64,000 nucleotides of DNA from DAOUJH01 sp965116555 (GTDB taxonomy: Bacteria; Chloroflexota; Dehalococcoidia; Lucifugimonadales; QGNO01), in contig OZ220698.1 in NCBI GenBank assembly GCA_965116555.1, positions 2,232,001 through 2,296,000 of the forward strand, given 5' to 3'. The notes beneath the pieces were generated by a model. It did not search any database and was not told where the DNA came from. It saw nothing but the letters and a program-made list of their open reading frames with translations. A program made the translations under genes and the position numbers. Positions 16,444 to 25,239 of this stretch are shown piece by piece. Within the stretch, counting starts at the first letter, position 1, and each line of letters opens with the position of its first letter.

Positions 16444-16663
16444 TGTGCTCGCTGCTGCTACAAGAAAGATACGCCTTGATTCTAGGCTTGGCGATAGGCA
16501 GGGGTCAAGCTTGCCGGTTAAAGCGAAGCTGCCCCCGCGAACTCTGTCATTGCCGCGGAAACGGCCTCCCCTCTCCTGACATCTGGTATCTCGCTAACGT
16601 TCTCCTTTCTGGGTGGACAATCCTCTCCTCCAAGTAATCCGGTCAACGCAAAGGTAAGAATCA

Positions 16664-19162
16664 ATGGCCATAGTAAAAGGTATCAAGCTGTGGCAGGCGG
16701 CGGTTCTGCTAGTAGTCCTGTTGGCGGCGCCCGGCGCAACGTACGGCGTGTACAACATAGTCAACAACGCAGGCAGCGCCGGTCTGCAGGAAGGCCAGCA
16801 GTCTATCCCCGTACAGCGCGGCGACCTCATCAACCAGGTCTACACCAACGGCAGCCTTGTTTTCCCCAACAAGGAGGCCCTGGGATTCGGCTCGCAGGGC
16901 ACGGTTGGGCAAGTATCGGTAGAAGAGGGCGACTTAGTAGCGCAGGGCCAGTTGCTGGCATCGTTGGACAGCGCCTCCAAGGCCACCCTGGAAAGAGCAG
17001 CCGCCCAGGCGCGCGTGGACCTGCGCGACGCCCAAGACCTGCTCGACGAAATAGCCAGCGGCCCCGATATTGATGATCTGCAAAGCGCGCAGGACAGCGT
17101 TACCTTCGCCGAGAAAGACCTCGACGTCGCTAACGGCGATTTGAAACTGGCCAACTGGGAGTGGGAGAGCGAGCTGGAGACCGCTCAGGAAGCCCTTGAC
17201 GATGCCCAGGAGGAGTACGTCAAACCGTTCCAGAAATGGCTGGGCATCACCCCATATGGGGAACAGGTCAACATGACGCCGCAGGATTTGCTGGACTCCC
17301 TCGGCATCGACCTGGATGCCCTATACGACCCCAGCTTGCGCAACGCCTCGCCGGAGGGGATGTCCTCCGATGACCCTGCCACCCCCTGGAACGAGGTCTT
17401 GGTCTACACCTGGTTGAACATATTCCCCGGCCAGATTGTCGTCACCTGCGATGACGACGTTCCTTTTCAGGGCGCATGCATCTACGACGAAATGACGACG
17501 CCATGGGACACCCTTTCCGGGGCGCTGGAAGCGCTGGACACCACGCAGATACAGGCGGCCGGCGCCTTAGCCAAGGCCGAAAACGCCGTGGCCGCTGCGG
17601 AAGATGCGTTGGACAAAGCCAGGGATGCACTGGACCATCTGACCGCCGCTACCGACGAACTGACGCTGGCTCTGCGCCAAGCAGAGGTGGCCGAGGCGCA
17701 ATGGGCGCTGGATACGGCATTGCAGGAACTGGAAGTGGGCCAGTTGCTGGCGTCGGTAGACGGCACATCCACAGCCACCCTGGAAAGGGTGGTTGCCCAG
17801 GCGCGCCTGGACCTGCGCGACGCCCAAGACCTGCTCGACGAAATAGCCAACGGCCCCGACCTAGACGAGCTGCAAAGCGCGCAAGATAGCGTAACCTCAG
17901 CCCGGGAAGACCTCGACGTCGCTAACGGCGATTTGAAGCTGGCCAACCTGGAGTGGGAGAGCAAGCTGGAGACCGCTCAGGAAGCCCTTGACGATGCCCA
18001 AGAGGAGTACGTCAAACCGTTCCAGAAATGGCTGGGCATCACCCCAAATGCGGAACAGGTCAACATGGCGCCACAGGATCTGCTGGACTCCCTCGGCATC
18101 GACCTGACCGCCCTCTATGATCCCAGGCTGCGCTTCTCCGACTTGCGACGCAACGCCTCGCCGGATGGGATGCCCCCCGATGACCCGGCCACTCCCTGGA
18201 GCGAGTCCTTGGTCTACACCTGGTTGAACATATTCCCCGGCCAGATTGTCGTCACCTGCGACAACGACGTTTCTTTTCAGGGCGTCTGCATCTACGGCGA
18301 AATGACGACGCCATGGGACATCCTTTCCGGGGCGCTGGAAGCGTTTGATACTACGCAGATACAGGCGGCCAGCGCCATAACCAAGGCCGAAAACGCCGTG
18401 GCCGCTGCGGAAGAGACGCTGGACAAAGCCAGGGACGCACTGGACGATCTGACCGCCGGTACCGATGAACTGATGCTGGCTCTGCGCCAGGCAGACGTGG
18501 CCGAGGCGCAATCGGTGCTGGATGACGCGCTGCAGGACCTGGAGGACATCGACATCCACGCCCCCTTCGACGGAATCGTCTCCAGGGTCAACATCGAGGA
18601 CGGAGGACAGGTAGGCCCTGACGCGCTGGCCATCGAAGTCACAGACCCTTCTGTCATCGAGATGGACGGCTCCGTGGATGAGATCGACGTGCTGTTCATT
18701 CAGACGGGCGCGCTGGCCACTGTGACGCTGGACGCCTTGCAGGGCCAGGTCCTCACCGGCGAAGTCTCTACCATAGGCAGCGCAGGCGCAGGCCAGCAGG
18801 GCATCGTAACCTACCCGGTTGGAATACGCCTGCAGGTTCCTACGGGTATAGACCTCCGGGAAGGCCTCACCGCTACCGCCAGCATAGTGCTGCGACAGGA
18901 GAACAACGTCCTGCTTGTGCCCCTGCAGGCCATCTACGGCACCTTCCAAGAACCCACCGTAATGGTGATTAACAACGGCAGCATAGAAGAACGGCCCGTG
19001 CTTCTCGGCAACAGCGACGATTTCTGGGTTGTAGTAGCGGGAGGACTGGACGAGGGGGAGCAGATAGTCATCGAATCGCAGGATGCCAGCTCGGTCGGCT
19101 TCTTTGGCGGCTTCGGCGGTGGGGGAGGCAGAACTACTCCGTTGATCCGGCCTCCCAGGTAG
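16664..19162 (+). CDS. HlyD/MacA-type membrane fusion (periplasmic adaptor) protein with internal duplication
   Basis: The 832-aa protein has an N-terminal membrane anchor (AAVLLVVLLAAPGATYGVY). A lipoyl/beta-barrel start (GSQGTVGQVSVEEGDLVAQG) and a very long helical hairpin region follow. It closes with the second half of the lipoyl and barrel domains (HAPFDGIVSRVNIEDGGQVG, VTLDALQGQVLTGEVSTIGS) and a glycine-rich tail. MacA-like adaptors are normally 350-450 residues. The excess comes from a near-exact duplication of the hairpin block (period 264 codons). It heads an operon with an ABC ATPase and a MacB-like permease and should link them to the cell envelope. Confidence 0.88.
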   Translation: MAIVKGIKLWQAAVLLVVLLAAPGATYGVYNIVNNAGSAGLQEGQQSIPVQRGDLINQVYTNGSLVFPNKEALGFGSQGTVGQVSVEEGDLVAQGQLLASLDSASKATLERAAAQARVDLRDAQDLLDEIASGPDIDDLQSAQDSVTFAEKDLDVANGDLKLANWEWESELETAQEALDDAQEEYVKPFQKWLGITPYGEQVNMTPQDLLDSLGIDLDALYDPSLRNASPEGMSSDDPATPWNEVLVYTWLNIFPGQIVVTCDDDVPFQGACIYDEMTTPWDTLSGALEALDTTQIQAAGALAKAENAVAAAEDALDKARDALDHLTAATDELTLALRQAEVAEAQWALDTALQELEVGQLLASVDGTSTATLERVVAQARLDLRDAQDLLDEIANGPDLDELQSAQDSVTSAREDLDVANGDLKLANLEWESKLETAQEALDDAQEEYVKPFQKWLGITPNAEQVNMAPQDLLDSLGIDLTALYDPRLRFSDLRRNASPDGMPPDDPATPWSESLVYTWLNIFPGQIVVTCDNDVSFQGVCIYGEMTTPWDILSGALEAFDTTQIQAASAITKAENAVAAAEETLDKARDALDDLTAGTDELMLALRQADVAEAQSVLDDALQDLEDIDIHAPFDGIVSRVNIEDGGQVGPDALAIEVTDPSVIEMDGSVDEIDVLFIQTGALATVTLDALQGQVLTGEVSTIGSAGAGQQGIVTYPVGIRLQVPTGIDLREGLTATASIVLRQENNVLLVPLQAIYGTFQEPTVMVINNGSIEERPVLLGNSDDFWVVVAGGLDEGEQIVIESQDASSVGFFGGFGGGGGRTTPLIRPPR
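16946..18540 (+). repeat. tandem intragenic duplication in the adaptor gene
   Basis: Two consecutive blocks with a 792-bp offset (16946 and 17738) encode nearly the same residues. Examples are LERAAAQARVDLRDAQDLLD against LERVVAQARLDLRDAQDLLD, and VKPFQKWLGITPYGEQVNM against VKPFQKWLGITPNAEQVNM. The second block has a small insertion (RFSDLR). The offset is a multiple of three, so the reading frame is kept and the coiled-coil hairpin region is doubled. Confidence 0.9.
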
Positions 19163-19169
19163 GTGACTT

Positions 19170-19886
19170 GTGATCGAACTGCAGAACGTGAATAAGGTGT
19201 ACCCAATGGGCAGCCTGGAAGTGGTGGCCCTGCAGGACGTCTCTCTCGGTATCCGGCAGGGAGAGATGGTTGCCATCATAGGGCCCTCCGGTTCCGGCAA
19301 GTCAACACTCATGAACATCGTTGGCTGCCTGGACGTGCCCACCTCCGGCCGCTACTTCTTGGAAGGACAGGAGGTGGGCCGCCTGAACGACGATAGCCTG
19401 GCCGACATCCGCAACAAGAAGGTTGGATTTGTGTTCCAGACCTACAATCTGCTACCCAGGCTCACCGCGCAGGCCAACGTGGAGATGCCCCTGCTCTACG
19501 GCAACGCTAAAGACTCCAAGCCCAAGTCCCTGGACGCCCTGGCCAAGGTTGGACTGGCGGACCGGGCGCACCACAAGCCCAATGAGCTATCGGGCGGACA
19601 GCAGCAGCGCGTCGGCATAGCCCGCGCCCTGGCCAAGGACCCCTCCATCCTCCTCGCCGACGAGCCTACCGGCAACCTGGACAGCCGCTCCAGCCATGAG
19701 ATAGTCGCCCTTCTGCAAAAGCTCAACGATGAGGAAGGGCTGACCGTCATCCTTGTAACCCACGAACCTGACATCGCCGCCAGCACCCGCCGCGTGGTCA
19801 CCATGCACGACGGACAAATAGTAGACGACAAGCCCGTGACGCAGCAGAGGTTCTCCGCTACCGTTGGGAAGGACGGCTCACTCTGA
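19170..19886 (+). CDS. ABC transporter ATP-binding protein, MacB/LolD type
   Basis: The 238-aa ATPase has Walker A GPSGSGKST (residues 38-46), Q-loop FVFQTYNLLPRLTA, signature LSGGQQQRVGIARAL, Walker B ILLADEPTGNLD and the H-loop VTHEP. The NLLPRLTA and PTGNLDSRS wording is typical of the MacB/LolD subfamily, which powers mechanotransmission-type export rather than import. The start is GTG 19170, eight bp after the adaptor stop. The gene ends inside the permease start, so the three components are translationally linked. Confidence 0.94.
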   Translation: MIELQNVNKVYPMGSLEVVALQDVSLGIRQGEMVAIIGPSGSGKSTLMNIVGCLDVPTSGRYFLEGQEVGRLNDDSLADIRNKKVGFVFQTYNLLPRLTAQANVEMPLLYGNAKDSKPKSLDALAKVGLADRAHHKPNELSGGQQQRVGIARALAKDPSILLADEPTGNLDSRSSHEIVALLQKLNDEEGLTVILVTHEPDIAASTRRVVTMHDGQIVDDKPVTQQRFSATVGKDGSL

Positions 19887-21124
19887 GACCTCTCTTCATC
19901 ATCCGCACCGCGCTGGCGTCAATCGGAGCCAACAAGCTACGCGCTGGCCTCACCCTTCTCGGCATAGTGATAGGCGTGGCCGCCGTGATCTCGCTCATGT
20001 CTATAGGGCGCGGCGCACAGGAGAGCATCGTCTCGCGCATAGAGGAGCTGGGCACAAACCTGCTCTTTGTCAGGCCCGGTTCGGCAAGCGAAGGCGGATT
20101 CTTTGGCGGCAGCGATAGCGCCACCCTGACTCTGGAAGACGCCCGCAGCCTGCGTGACCCCGTCTTCTCCCCCAGGGTTTCCGCCGTTGCTCCTGAGATC
20201 AGCTCTTTTGGAACACTTGAGGTGGGTAGAGACAGCCTGTCCAGCCAGGTGGTGGGCGTTACCCCAGAATACCGGTCGGTGCGCAACTTCTCCGTGGCTT
20301 CCGGCCAGTTCATATCGGAAGCCCACGTCAACAACCGTTCCAACGTGGCCGTGCTGGGTTCCGAAGTGGCCGAATTCCTGTTCGGCTTCCGCGATCCGGT
20401 GGGCCAAAACATACGCATAAACGGCCTACAGTTCACCGTGGTGGGCGTTCTGGAGAGCAAGGGCGGCACCGCCTTCGGCTCGCAGGACAGCATCGCCCTC
20501 GTCCCCATCACCACGGCCTACTATCGATTGGAATCGCAGCGCACCACGCAGGGCGGCGTTAGCCTGTCGCTGATCAACGTCCAGGTGGACGACCGCGAGG
20601 AGATGGACCAGGCCATGCAAGATGTGGCCACCGTATTGCGCCTGCGGCACCGCATCACCGGTGAAGACGACTTCACAATCACCAACCAACAGGAGACCCT
20701 GGAGACCTTGGAGGAGACCACCGACACGTTCGTCGTCTTCCTCGGAGCCATCGCCGGCATATCTCTGCTCGTGGGCGGCATCGGGATCATGAACATAATG
20801 CTGGTTTCCGTCACGGAACGCACCCGCGAAATAGGCGTGCGCAAAGCCATGGGCGCCAGAAGAAGGGACGTCATGCTCCAGTTCCTCATGGAAGCAACCG
20901 TCCTCAGCCTGGGCGGCGGCATTATAGGCTTGCTGTCCGGAATTGGGGTTTCCAGGCTTATAGACCGCAGCGGAGTATTGGGTGAGGACTTCACCACCCT
21001 GGTCAGCGCGGATATTGCTGTGCTCGCCCTGGTAGTCTCCGCCGCCATAGGCCTCTTCTTCGGCATATATCCGGCCATGCGGGCGGCCCGGCTGCATCCC
21101 ATAGAGGCGCTGCGTTATGAATGA
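19883..21124 (+). CDS. MacB-like ABC transporter permease (CTG start)
   Basis: The first familiar residues of MacB permeases, RPLFIIRTALASIGANKLRA then LTLLGIVIGVAAV, lie upstream of the GTG at 19967. The frame has no ATG, GTG or TTG there. A CTG at 19883 overlaps the ATPase stop (CTGA) and is preceded by GGGAAGGA at 9 bp. I therefore place the start there, giving 413 aa. The periplasmic MacB core domain and three C-terminal membrane helices follow (ISLLVGGIGIMNIMLVSV, VLSLGGGIIGLLSGI and LALVVSAAIGLFFGIYPA). The R-x-REIGVRKAMGARR loop is diagnostic. Confidence 0.9.
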   Translation: MRPLFIIRTALASIGANKLRAGLTLLGIVIGVAAVISLMSIGRGAQESIVSRIEELGTNLLFVRPGSASEGGFFGGSDSATLTLEDARSLRDPVFSPRVSAVAPEISSFGTLEVGRDSLSSQVVGVTPEYRSVRNFSVASGQFISEAHVNNRSNVAVLGSEVAEFLFGFRDPVGQNIRINGLQFTVVGVLESKGGTAFGSQDSIALVPITTAYYRLESQRTTQGGVSLSLINVQVDDREEMDQAMQDVATVLRLRHRITGEDDFTITNQQETLETLEETTDTFVVFLGAIAGISLLVGGIGIMNIMLVSVTERTREIGVRKAMGARRRDVMLQFLMEATVLSLGGGIIGLLSGIGVSRLIDRSGVLGEDFTTLVSADIAVLALVVSAAIGLFFGIYPAMRAARLHPIEALRYE

Positions 21125-21150
21125 TCAGACCATCGGAGAAAGGACTAAAC

Positions 21151-21717
21151 ATGGGTAACAAAGCTTTCCTGGTATTGGTAGCAATCGCTATTTTGCTGGG
21201 GGCCGGTCTGGGAGGAGCTTTCGCCGCAGGCATAGCCGTGGGCAGGTCCCAGGACAATGGCCAGGCCGCAAACGGCGCGTCCACCGACACTCCTGCATTC
21301 ACACCTCCGCGAGCGCAGGAAGGTCTCCAGGAGATTACCCCTGAGCAGATTCAGCAGTTCCGCCAGCAACTCGGCGAGGGCGGAGGGTTACCACTTGGCG
21401 GGGCCGGAGGATTTCCATTCGGCGGCGGTGAGCTGGCTGCAAGAGCATTGACCGGCAACATAGAGAGTATCGACGGCAACGTAATCACCGTGAACACGCC
21501 GCAGGGCCCGCTGCAGGCAACTTTGAGCGAGGACACCGGCATCCAGGTGTTCAGTCAGGGAACTCCGCAAGACCTTGAAGTCGGTCAGCAGGTGGTCATC
21601 AGGGGTGAGCGAAACGAAGAAGGGGTAATACAAGCCACCGACGTCATGGTCACGCCTGAAGGAGACCTCTTCGGCGGAGGCTTCCTCGGCGCCGGTGGAG
21701 GAAGACGCCTGCCCTAG
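21151..21717 (+). CDS. membrane-anchored protein with DUF5666-like beta-barrel domain
   Basis: The start is ATG 21151 after AGAAAGGA. The 188-aa protein has one N-terminal membrane helix (AFLVLVAIAILLGAGLGGAF), then a flexible Gln/Gly-rich linker. A single small beta domain follows (TGNIESIDGNVITVNTPQGP through GQQVVIRGERNEEG), the pattern of DUF5666-type proteins. It ends with a Gly-rich tail like that of the adaptor protein. As the last gene of the export operon it is probably an extracytoplasmic accessory part. Its stop overlaps the convergent PAC2 gene by 4 bp. Confidence 0.75.
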   Translation: MGNKAFLVLVAIAILLGAGLGGAFAAGIAVGRSQDNGQAANGASTDTPAFTPPRAQEGLQEITPEQIQQFRQQLGEGGGLPLGGAGGFPFGGGELAARALTGNIESIDGNVITVNTPQGPLQATLSEDTGIQVFSQGTPQDLEVGQQVVIRGERNEEGVIQATDVMVTPEGDLFGGGFLGAGGGRRLP

Positions 21718-22592
21718 AGCTGCTCTTCCAAGTCGTCCAGGAGCTGTTCCAGCCCCGGCGGCATGGAGTACGGCGGCCCCAGCGGTCTTATCCCCTCCGA
21801 TGCAACCCAGGAATCGTAGGTGGCCTCCAGCTCCTTGAGGTAGTACCTGAGCTCGGGGTTCTGCTCTATCTGCCTCGAGACCTGCTGGTACTGCCGTATC
21901 CCTTCCTGGTTTTCGGCCAACCTATCGGGAAAGCCGTACATATAGCACAGGGTGCCCAGCAGACGCGCCGCGCCGTTGTGGTCCTCCTCCAGCCTGGCGA
22001 TTGAAGGCAGCCGCGCTAGAATATTCGCGTCCTCTATGCCCTGTTCCGCTGCCCTGGTGCCCACCAGGTTCATTATTGAGGTGCGGCCGGAATACCGCCT
22101 TTGCTGCCTGGACATGGTGCCAGGCAGTCCCATGTCGTCGCCGTCGAGGGTCGCCATCACCGGCAGAGGCCGGGTGTGAGGCACGTCCGACCACATGCTG
22201 CCTATGCGGCAGTACCGCTTCACGCCCAAACGCCGCATCAGCTCCACTATGGAATCTACGTATTCATCGGTGTTGGCGTGCGGCTCCAGCAGGTGCATGG
22301 TGACGAAGTCGATACCGGCGTGGCCCCTGGCGTATCTGACGTGAACGTTGGGAATGGAAGTCTCGCGGCGTCCCTCTATGGAGAATATGGTCGGCCGGTA
22401 GCGGGTGAAATCGAAATAGCGACCGGGATTGGCCAGCGAAGCCAGATCGCGGGCGTCGATGTCCCGTTCAAGCCGTTCCAAGGCCATGGTCGCCGAGCGA
22501 CCCACGTCTACCCACGGCGACAGTGACCCTATGACGTGCGGCTGTCGCAACTCAGGCAACGGCTCCTGGAGCTTGAAGTTCCCTACCCACAT
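21714..22592 (-). CDS. PAC2 family protein (proteasome assembly chaperone-like fold)
   Basis: The 292-aa protein resembles the PAC2 family. It shows HVIGSLSPWVDVGRSATMAL near the start, a Rossmann-like core with KRYCRIGSMWSDVPHTRPLP, and the GRTSIMNLV/ILARLPSIAR blocks. These proteins share the fold of eukaryotic proteasome assembly chaperones. In Actinobacteria and Chloroflexota their role is mostly unknown. The acidic C-terminal helix (LEQLLDDLEEQL) is also common. It ends the minus-strand series tag - pdxH - PAC2, with 9 bp separating it from pdxH, so it is probably co-transcribed. Confidence 0.75.
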   Translation of the reverse strand: MWVGNFKLQEPLPELRQPHVIGSLSPWVDVGRSATMALERLERDIDARDLASLANPGRYFDFTRYRPTIFSIEGRRETSIPNVHVRYARGHAGIDFVTMHLLEPHANTDEYVDSIVELMRRLGVKRYCRIGSMWSDVPHTRPLPVMATLDGDDMGLPGTMSRQQRRYSGRTSIMNLVGTRAAEQGIEDANILARLPSIARLEEDHNGAARLLGTLCYMYGFPDRLAENQEGIRQYQQVSRQIEQNPELRYYLKELEATYDSWVASEGIRPLGPPYSMPPGLEQLLDDLEEQL

Positions 22593-22601
22593 GAAGGCGT
22601 C

Positions 22602-23204
22602 TCAAGGGCCAAGGCGTTCAATCCGCCACCCCCCGCTTTCTTCCAGAGTATACCGCAAACGGTCGTGCAGGCGGTGTTCCCTGGATTGCCAGAACTCCAT
22701 CACCCTGACCCGCAGTCTGAACCCTCCCCAGTCCGGAGGCCTGGGAACATCGTCTTTGAACCTGGCGTCGTATTCGCTCCAGCGCTCTTCCAAACGACGC
22801 CTATCCGGGATCACTTTGCTCTGCTCTGCGGCCCAGGCGGCTACCCGGCTTTCGCGGGAGCGGCTTGCAAAGTACGCGTCCGACTCCTCCGTCGTCGCGC
22901 GCTCAATGCTGCCCTCCGCCCTCACCTGGCGGCTCAGCTTGGGCCAGTGGAACACCGCGGCGGCTCTGGGGTTGTCCCTCAACTCCTCACCCTTGCGGCT
23001 CGTGTAGCTGGTGAAGAAGACAAGGCACCCATCATCGACGGCGCGCAACAGTACCACGCGGGCCGAAGGCGCACCGTCCTTGCCCGTGGTGGCCAGCACC
23101 ATGGCGTCGGGAAAATCCTCGCCCGATTGCCGCGCTTCCTCGTACCACAGGTTGAACTGCTGAAACGCGTCCGCCGATACCGTATTCTCCTCTAGCGCCG
23201 TCAC
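22602..23204 (-). CDS. pdxH: pyridoxamine 5'-phosphate oxidase
   Basis: The 200-aa protein matches PdxH along its length: DAMVLATTGKDGAPSARVVL (FMN site), FFTSYTSRKGEEL, AAVFHWPKLSRQVRAEGSIE and the C-terminal PDWGGFRLRV...FWQ...RLHDR substrate site. It uses FMN and oxygen to oxidise pyridoxine or pyridoxamine phosphate to pyridoxal phosphate in vitamin B6 salvage. The ATG overlaps the stop of the glycosylase gene (ATGA), so translation is coupled. It ends in ERLGP as classic PdxH proteins do. Confidence 0.93.
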   Translation of the reverse strand: MTALEENTVSADAFQQFNLWYEEARQSGEDFPDAMVLATTGKDGAPSARVVLLRAVDDGCLVFFTSYTSRKGEELRDNPRAAAVFHWPKLSRQVRAEGSIERATTEESDAYFASRSRESRVAAWAAEQSKVIPDRRRLEERWSEYDARFKDDVPRPPDWGGFRLRVRVMEFWQSREHRLHDRLRYTLEESGGWRIERLGP

Positions 23205-23662
23205 CTCCCCCTAGACTCCATCCACTCCTCGTGCGATGGCACTTCCTCACCCACCACGTACAGCAGATAGTACGCCCCCGTATCGCCAAGGAACTTGAAC
23301 TCCTTGCGCAGAGCGGCAACCGTCCCCTCGAAGCCGCCGTGCGACCCCAGATAGCCCTTGAAAGAGCCGTGCTGCTCCGCCAGTTCCACCATCTTGAACG
23401 CGTTGCTCACGATGGCTTCTATCTTGCGGCGGTTCCGTATCACCCGCGTATCCTGCGCAATCGCGTCTATCTCATCCAACGACATCCTTGCCACCCTCTC
23501 CGCATCGAAGTTGTGGAACACCTCCCTTGTCCCCGGCCACTTGCTCTCCACAACCCTCCACGACATTCCGGTCTGGAAGATGGCCTTGCTCATCACGTCC
23601 AGGTAATCACCCAGGCTTTGCGGATTGATCTGCTCGGGAGTCTTATATTTGCTGCTCGGCAT
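23201..23662 (-). CDS. DNA-3-methyladenine glycosylase I-like protein
   Basis: The start is ATG 23662, exactly downstream of AAAGGAGG. The longer frame to 23962 runs through a dispersed repeat and the start of the divergent EVE gene. The 153-aa protein has a Tag-like helical fold (DYLDVMSKAIFQTGMSWRVV, FDAERVARMSLDEIDAIAQ, RNRRKIEAIVSNAF). It is shorter than Tag (about 187 aa), and I do not see the CysHis zinc snap of Tag at the N-terminus. It probably acts in base-excision repair, but specificity could differ from 3-methyladenine. It is coupled to pdxH by ATGA. Confidence 0.78.
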   Translation of the reverse strand: MPSSKYKTPEQINPQSLGDYLDVMSKAIFQTGMSWRVVESKWPGTREVFHNFDAERVARMSLDEIDAIAQDTRVIRNRRKIEAIVSNAFKMVELAEQHGSFKGYLGSHGGFEGTVAALRKEFKFLGDTGAYYLLYVVGEEVPSHEEWMESRGR

Positions 23663-23730
23663 TTTTGCCTCCTTTGGATGCCGTATTCTATATGAAAAGC
23701 GTCCGCTATAATGCCACGCAGAGCTTAGCA

Positions 23731-23773
23731 AAAACCTCTTCCCCCTTGATGGGGGAAGATTAAGATGGGGGTG
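23731..23773. repeat. dispersed 43-bp element, family B
   Basis: AAAACCTCTTCCCCCTTGAT followed by GGGGGAAGATTAAGATGG. The arms CTTCCCCC/GGGGGAAG form a hairpin. It lies between the divergent glycosylase and EVE genes and extends both ORFs artificially (frames read 'HLNLPPSRGK' or 'MGVK'). Confidence 0.85.
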
Positions 23774-23800
23774 AAACCCACCCACGTAGGAGGCGAAACC

Positions 23801-24274
23801 ATGGCAAAGCGTTACTGGCTGTTCAAATCGGAGCCCGGCGCGTACTCCTTCGACGACCTGGTCAACGACGGTGTCGCCGAGTGGGACGGGGTGCGTAACT
23901 TCAAGGCGCGCAACTACCTGCGCGACGAGGTCAAACCGGGCGACGGCGTTCTCTTCTATCACAGCAACGCCGACCCCATTGCTATAGTGGGCACCGCCGA
24001 GGTGGTCCGTGAAGGCTACCCCGACGACACGGCGTGGGACCCAGGATCAGACCACCCCGACCCCAAGAGCACCCCCGACAACCCAATCTGGTACATGGTA
24101 GACCTCAAACCGCTGGAACGGTTCACCCGCATAGTCACCCGCGATGAACTGAAAGAAGTGACGCAGCTGGCAAACATGGGCGTTCTCAAACGCGGCAACC
24201 GACTCTCCATTCAGACCGTCACCGAAGAAGAGTGGAACGTCGTGCGCAACCTGGGAGAGCCGGTATCCCTATAG
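23801..24274 (+). CDS. EVE domain-containing protein
   Basis: The start is ATG 23801 behind TAGGAGG. An in-frame ATG at 23765 lies in the repeat and is rejected. The 157-aa protein is a complete EVE domain: RYWLFKSEPGAYSFDDL, EWDGVRNFKARNYLRDEVKP, GVLFYHSN, GTAEVVREGYPD and WYMVDLKPLERF. EVE domains have a PUA-like fold that recognises modified bases such as 5-methylcytosine. Bacterial solo EVE proteins may bind modified RNA or DNA. It is transcribed divergently from the DNA glycosylase gene, but a functional link is only suggestive. Confidence 0.92.
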   Translation: MAKRYWLFKSEPGAYSFDDLVNDGVAEWDGVRNFKARNYLRDEVKPGDGVLFYHSNADPIAIVGTAEVVREGYPDDTAWDPGSDHPDPKSTPDNPIWYMVDLKPLERFTRIVTRDELKEVTQLANMGVLKRGNRLSIQTVTEEEWNVVRNLGEPVSL

Positions 24275-24287
24275 TCCTGACCATCTG

Positions 24288-24405
24288 TCATTCTGAGGAG
24301 CAACGCGACGAAGAATCCAAAGCCATGGCTTAGCAGACAGGCCCATGTTTGCAGACAGCCGCCCGCTCCCCCTCCATCGTCATACCCGCGCAGGCGGGTA
24401 TCCAG
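24288..24405. repeat. composite dispersed repeat (families E and A)
   Basis: CATTCTGAGGAGCAACGCGA is followed by AAGAATCCAAAGCCATGG, then CAGCCGCCCGCTCC, then a family A palindrome (TACCCGCGCAGGCGGGTA) at 24378-24405. The same order occurs at 13370-13440 and in inverse at 44950-45060. The gap between the EVE gene and the SDR stop holds nothing else. Confidence 0.8.
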
Positions 24406-24434
24406 AGGTGCCTGTGCGTCTACCCGTTTGCCCC

Positions 24435-25205
24435 CTACCCCCTAACTGAAAGCTTCCCCGCCGAGTAACCCCCATCCACAAACAGCGTCTGCCCCGTGAT
24501 GTACCCCGCCTGCGGCGATGCCAGAAACGCCACCGCCTCGGCTATATCCTGCGGCGTGCCCGTCCTTCCCAGCGCCGTCTGCTCTATGAACGCCCTCTGA
24601 TACGCCTCGCTGGGCGGACTCCACACCGGCGAACCTGTCATGGTCAGCCCCGGCGCCACCGCGTTGACCGTGACGGCGTGCGGGCCCAGCTCCATCGCCA
24701 GCACGCGGGTGAACTGCAGCAGGCCCGCCTTGGACGCCGAGTACGCCGCGCTGTTCACCCGTGCGTTCTCTCCCGCCGTCGACGCTATGCTTATGATGCG
24801 ACCGCCCTCGCCCCGGTCTATCATTGCCCTGGCTGCCGCCCGCGAGCAGAGGAACGCGCCCTTCAGGTTCACCGCCACTATGCGGTCCCATTCCGCCTCG
24901 GTTATCTCCAGCACGCCGGAGTTGTGACCCACTCCCGCGTCGTTCACCAGTATATCCACCCTGCCGTAGGTTCCGATCACCCCCTGGAACAGCCGCTCCA
25001 CCTGTGCCGAGTCCGATACGTCGCATACGAAGACGCCCGCCGTGTTGCCCACGGCCTCCAGCTCCTGCGACGTTTCCATGGCCAGGCTCTGATCAATGTC
25101 GGCGATGGCGATGACTGCTCCCTTTGCCGCCAGTGCGTTGACAATTGCTTTGCCTATTCCGGCAGCGCCGCCGGTGACGACGGCTACTTTCCCTTCCAAC
25201 TCCAT
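24435..25205 (-). CDS. short-chain dehydrogenase/reductase (SDR)
   Basis: The 256-aa protein is a classical SDR: cofactor motif TGGAAGIG (residues 11-18), acidic residue at the second strand (IADID, favouring NAD), and DILVNDAG (NNAG variant). The catalytic tetrad follows as S in IISIASTAGENA and YSASK. It ends with GQTLFVDGGYSAG. It most resembles 3-oxoacyl-ACP reductase/glucose dehydrogenase-like oxidoreductases, but the substrate is unknown. It is the last gene of an MFS - unknown - SDR operon with about 34-bp gaps. The transported compound may be its substrate. Confidence 0.92.
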   Translation of the reverse strand: MELEGKVAVVTGGAAGIGKAIVNALAAKGAVIAIADIDQSLAMETSQELEAVGNTAGVFVCDVSDSAQVERLFQGVIGTYGRVDILVNDAGVGHNSGVLEITEAEWDRIVAVNLKGAFLCSRAAARAMIDRGEGGRIISIASTAGENARVNSAAYSASKAGLLQFTRVLAMELGPHAVTVNAVAPGLTMTGSPVWSPPSEAYQRAFIEQTALGRTGTPQDIAEAVAFLASPQAGYITGQTLFVDGGYSAGKLSVRG

Positions 25206-25239
25206 GAAACGCCTCCCATTTTGACGGCTGGTTGCTGTG

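Noticed and set aside
17897..19342. Long minus-strand frame opposite the adaptor gene
   Set aside because: It is a shadow of a GC-rich repeat-containing gene with no motifs and runs into the ABC ATPase gene.
23663..23962. N-terminal extension of the glycosylase frame
   Set aside because: It passes through a family B repeat and the EVE gene start; AAAGGAGG before 23662 fixes the start.
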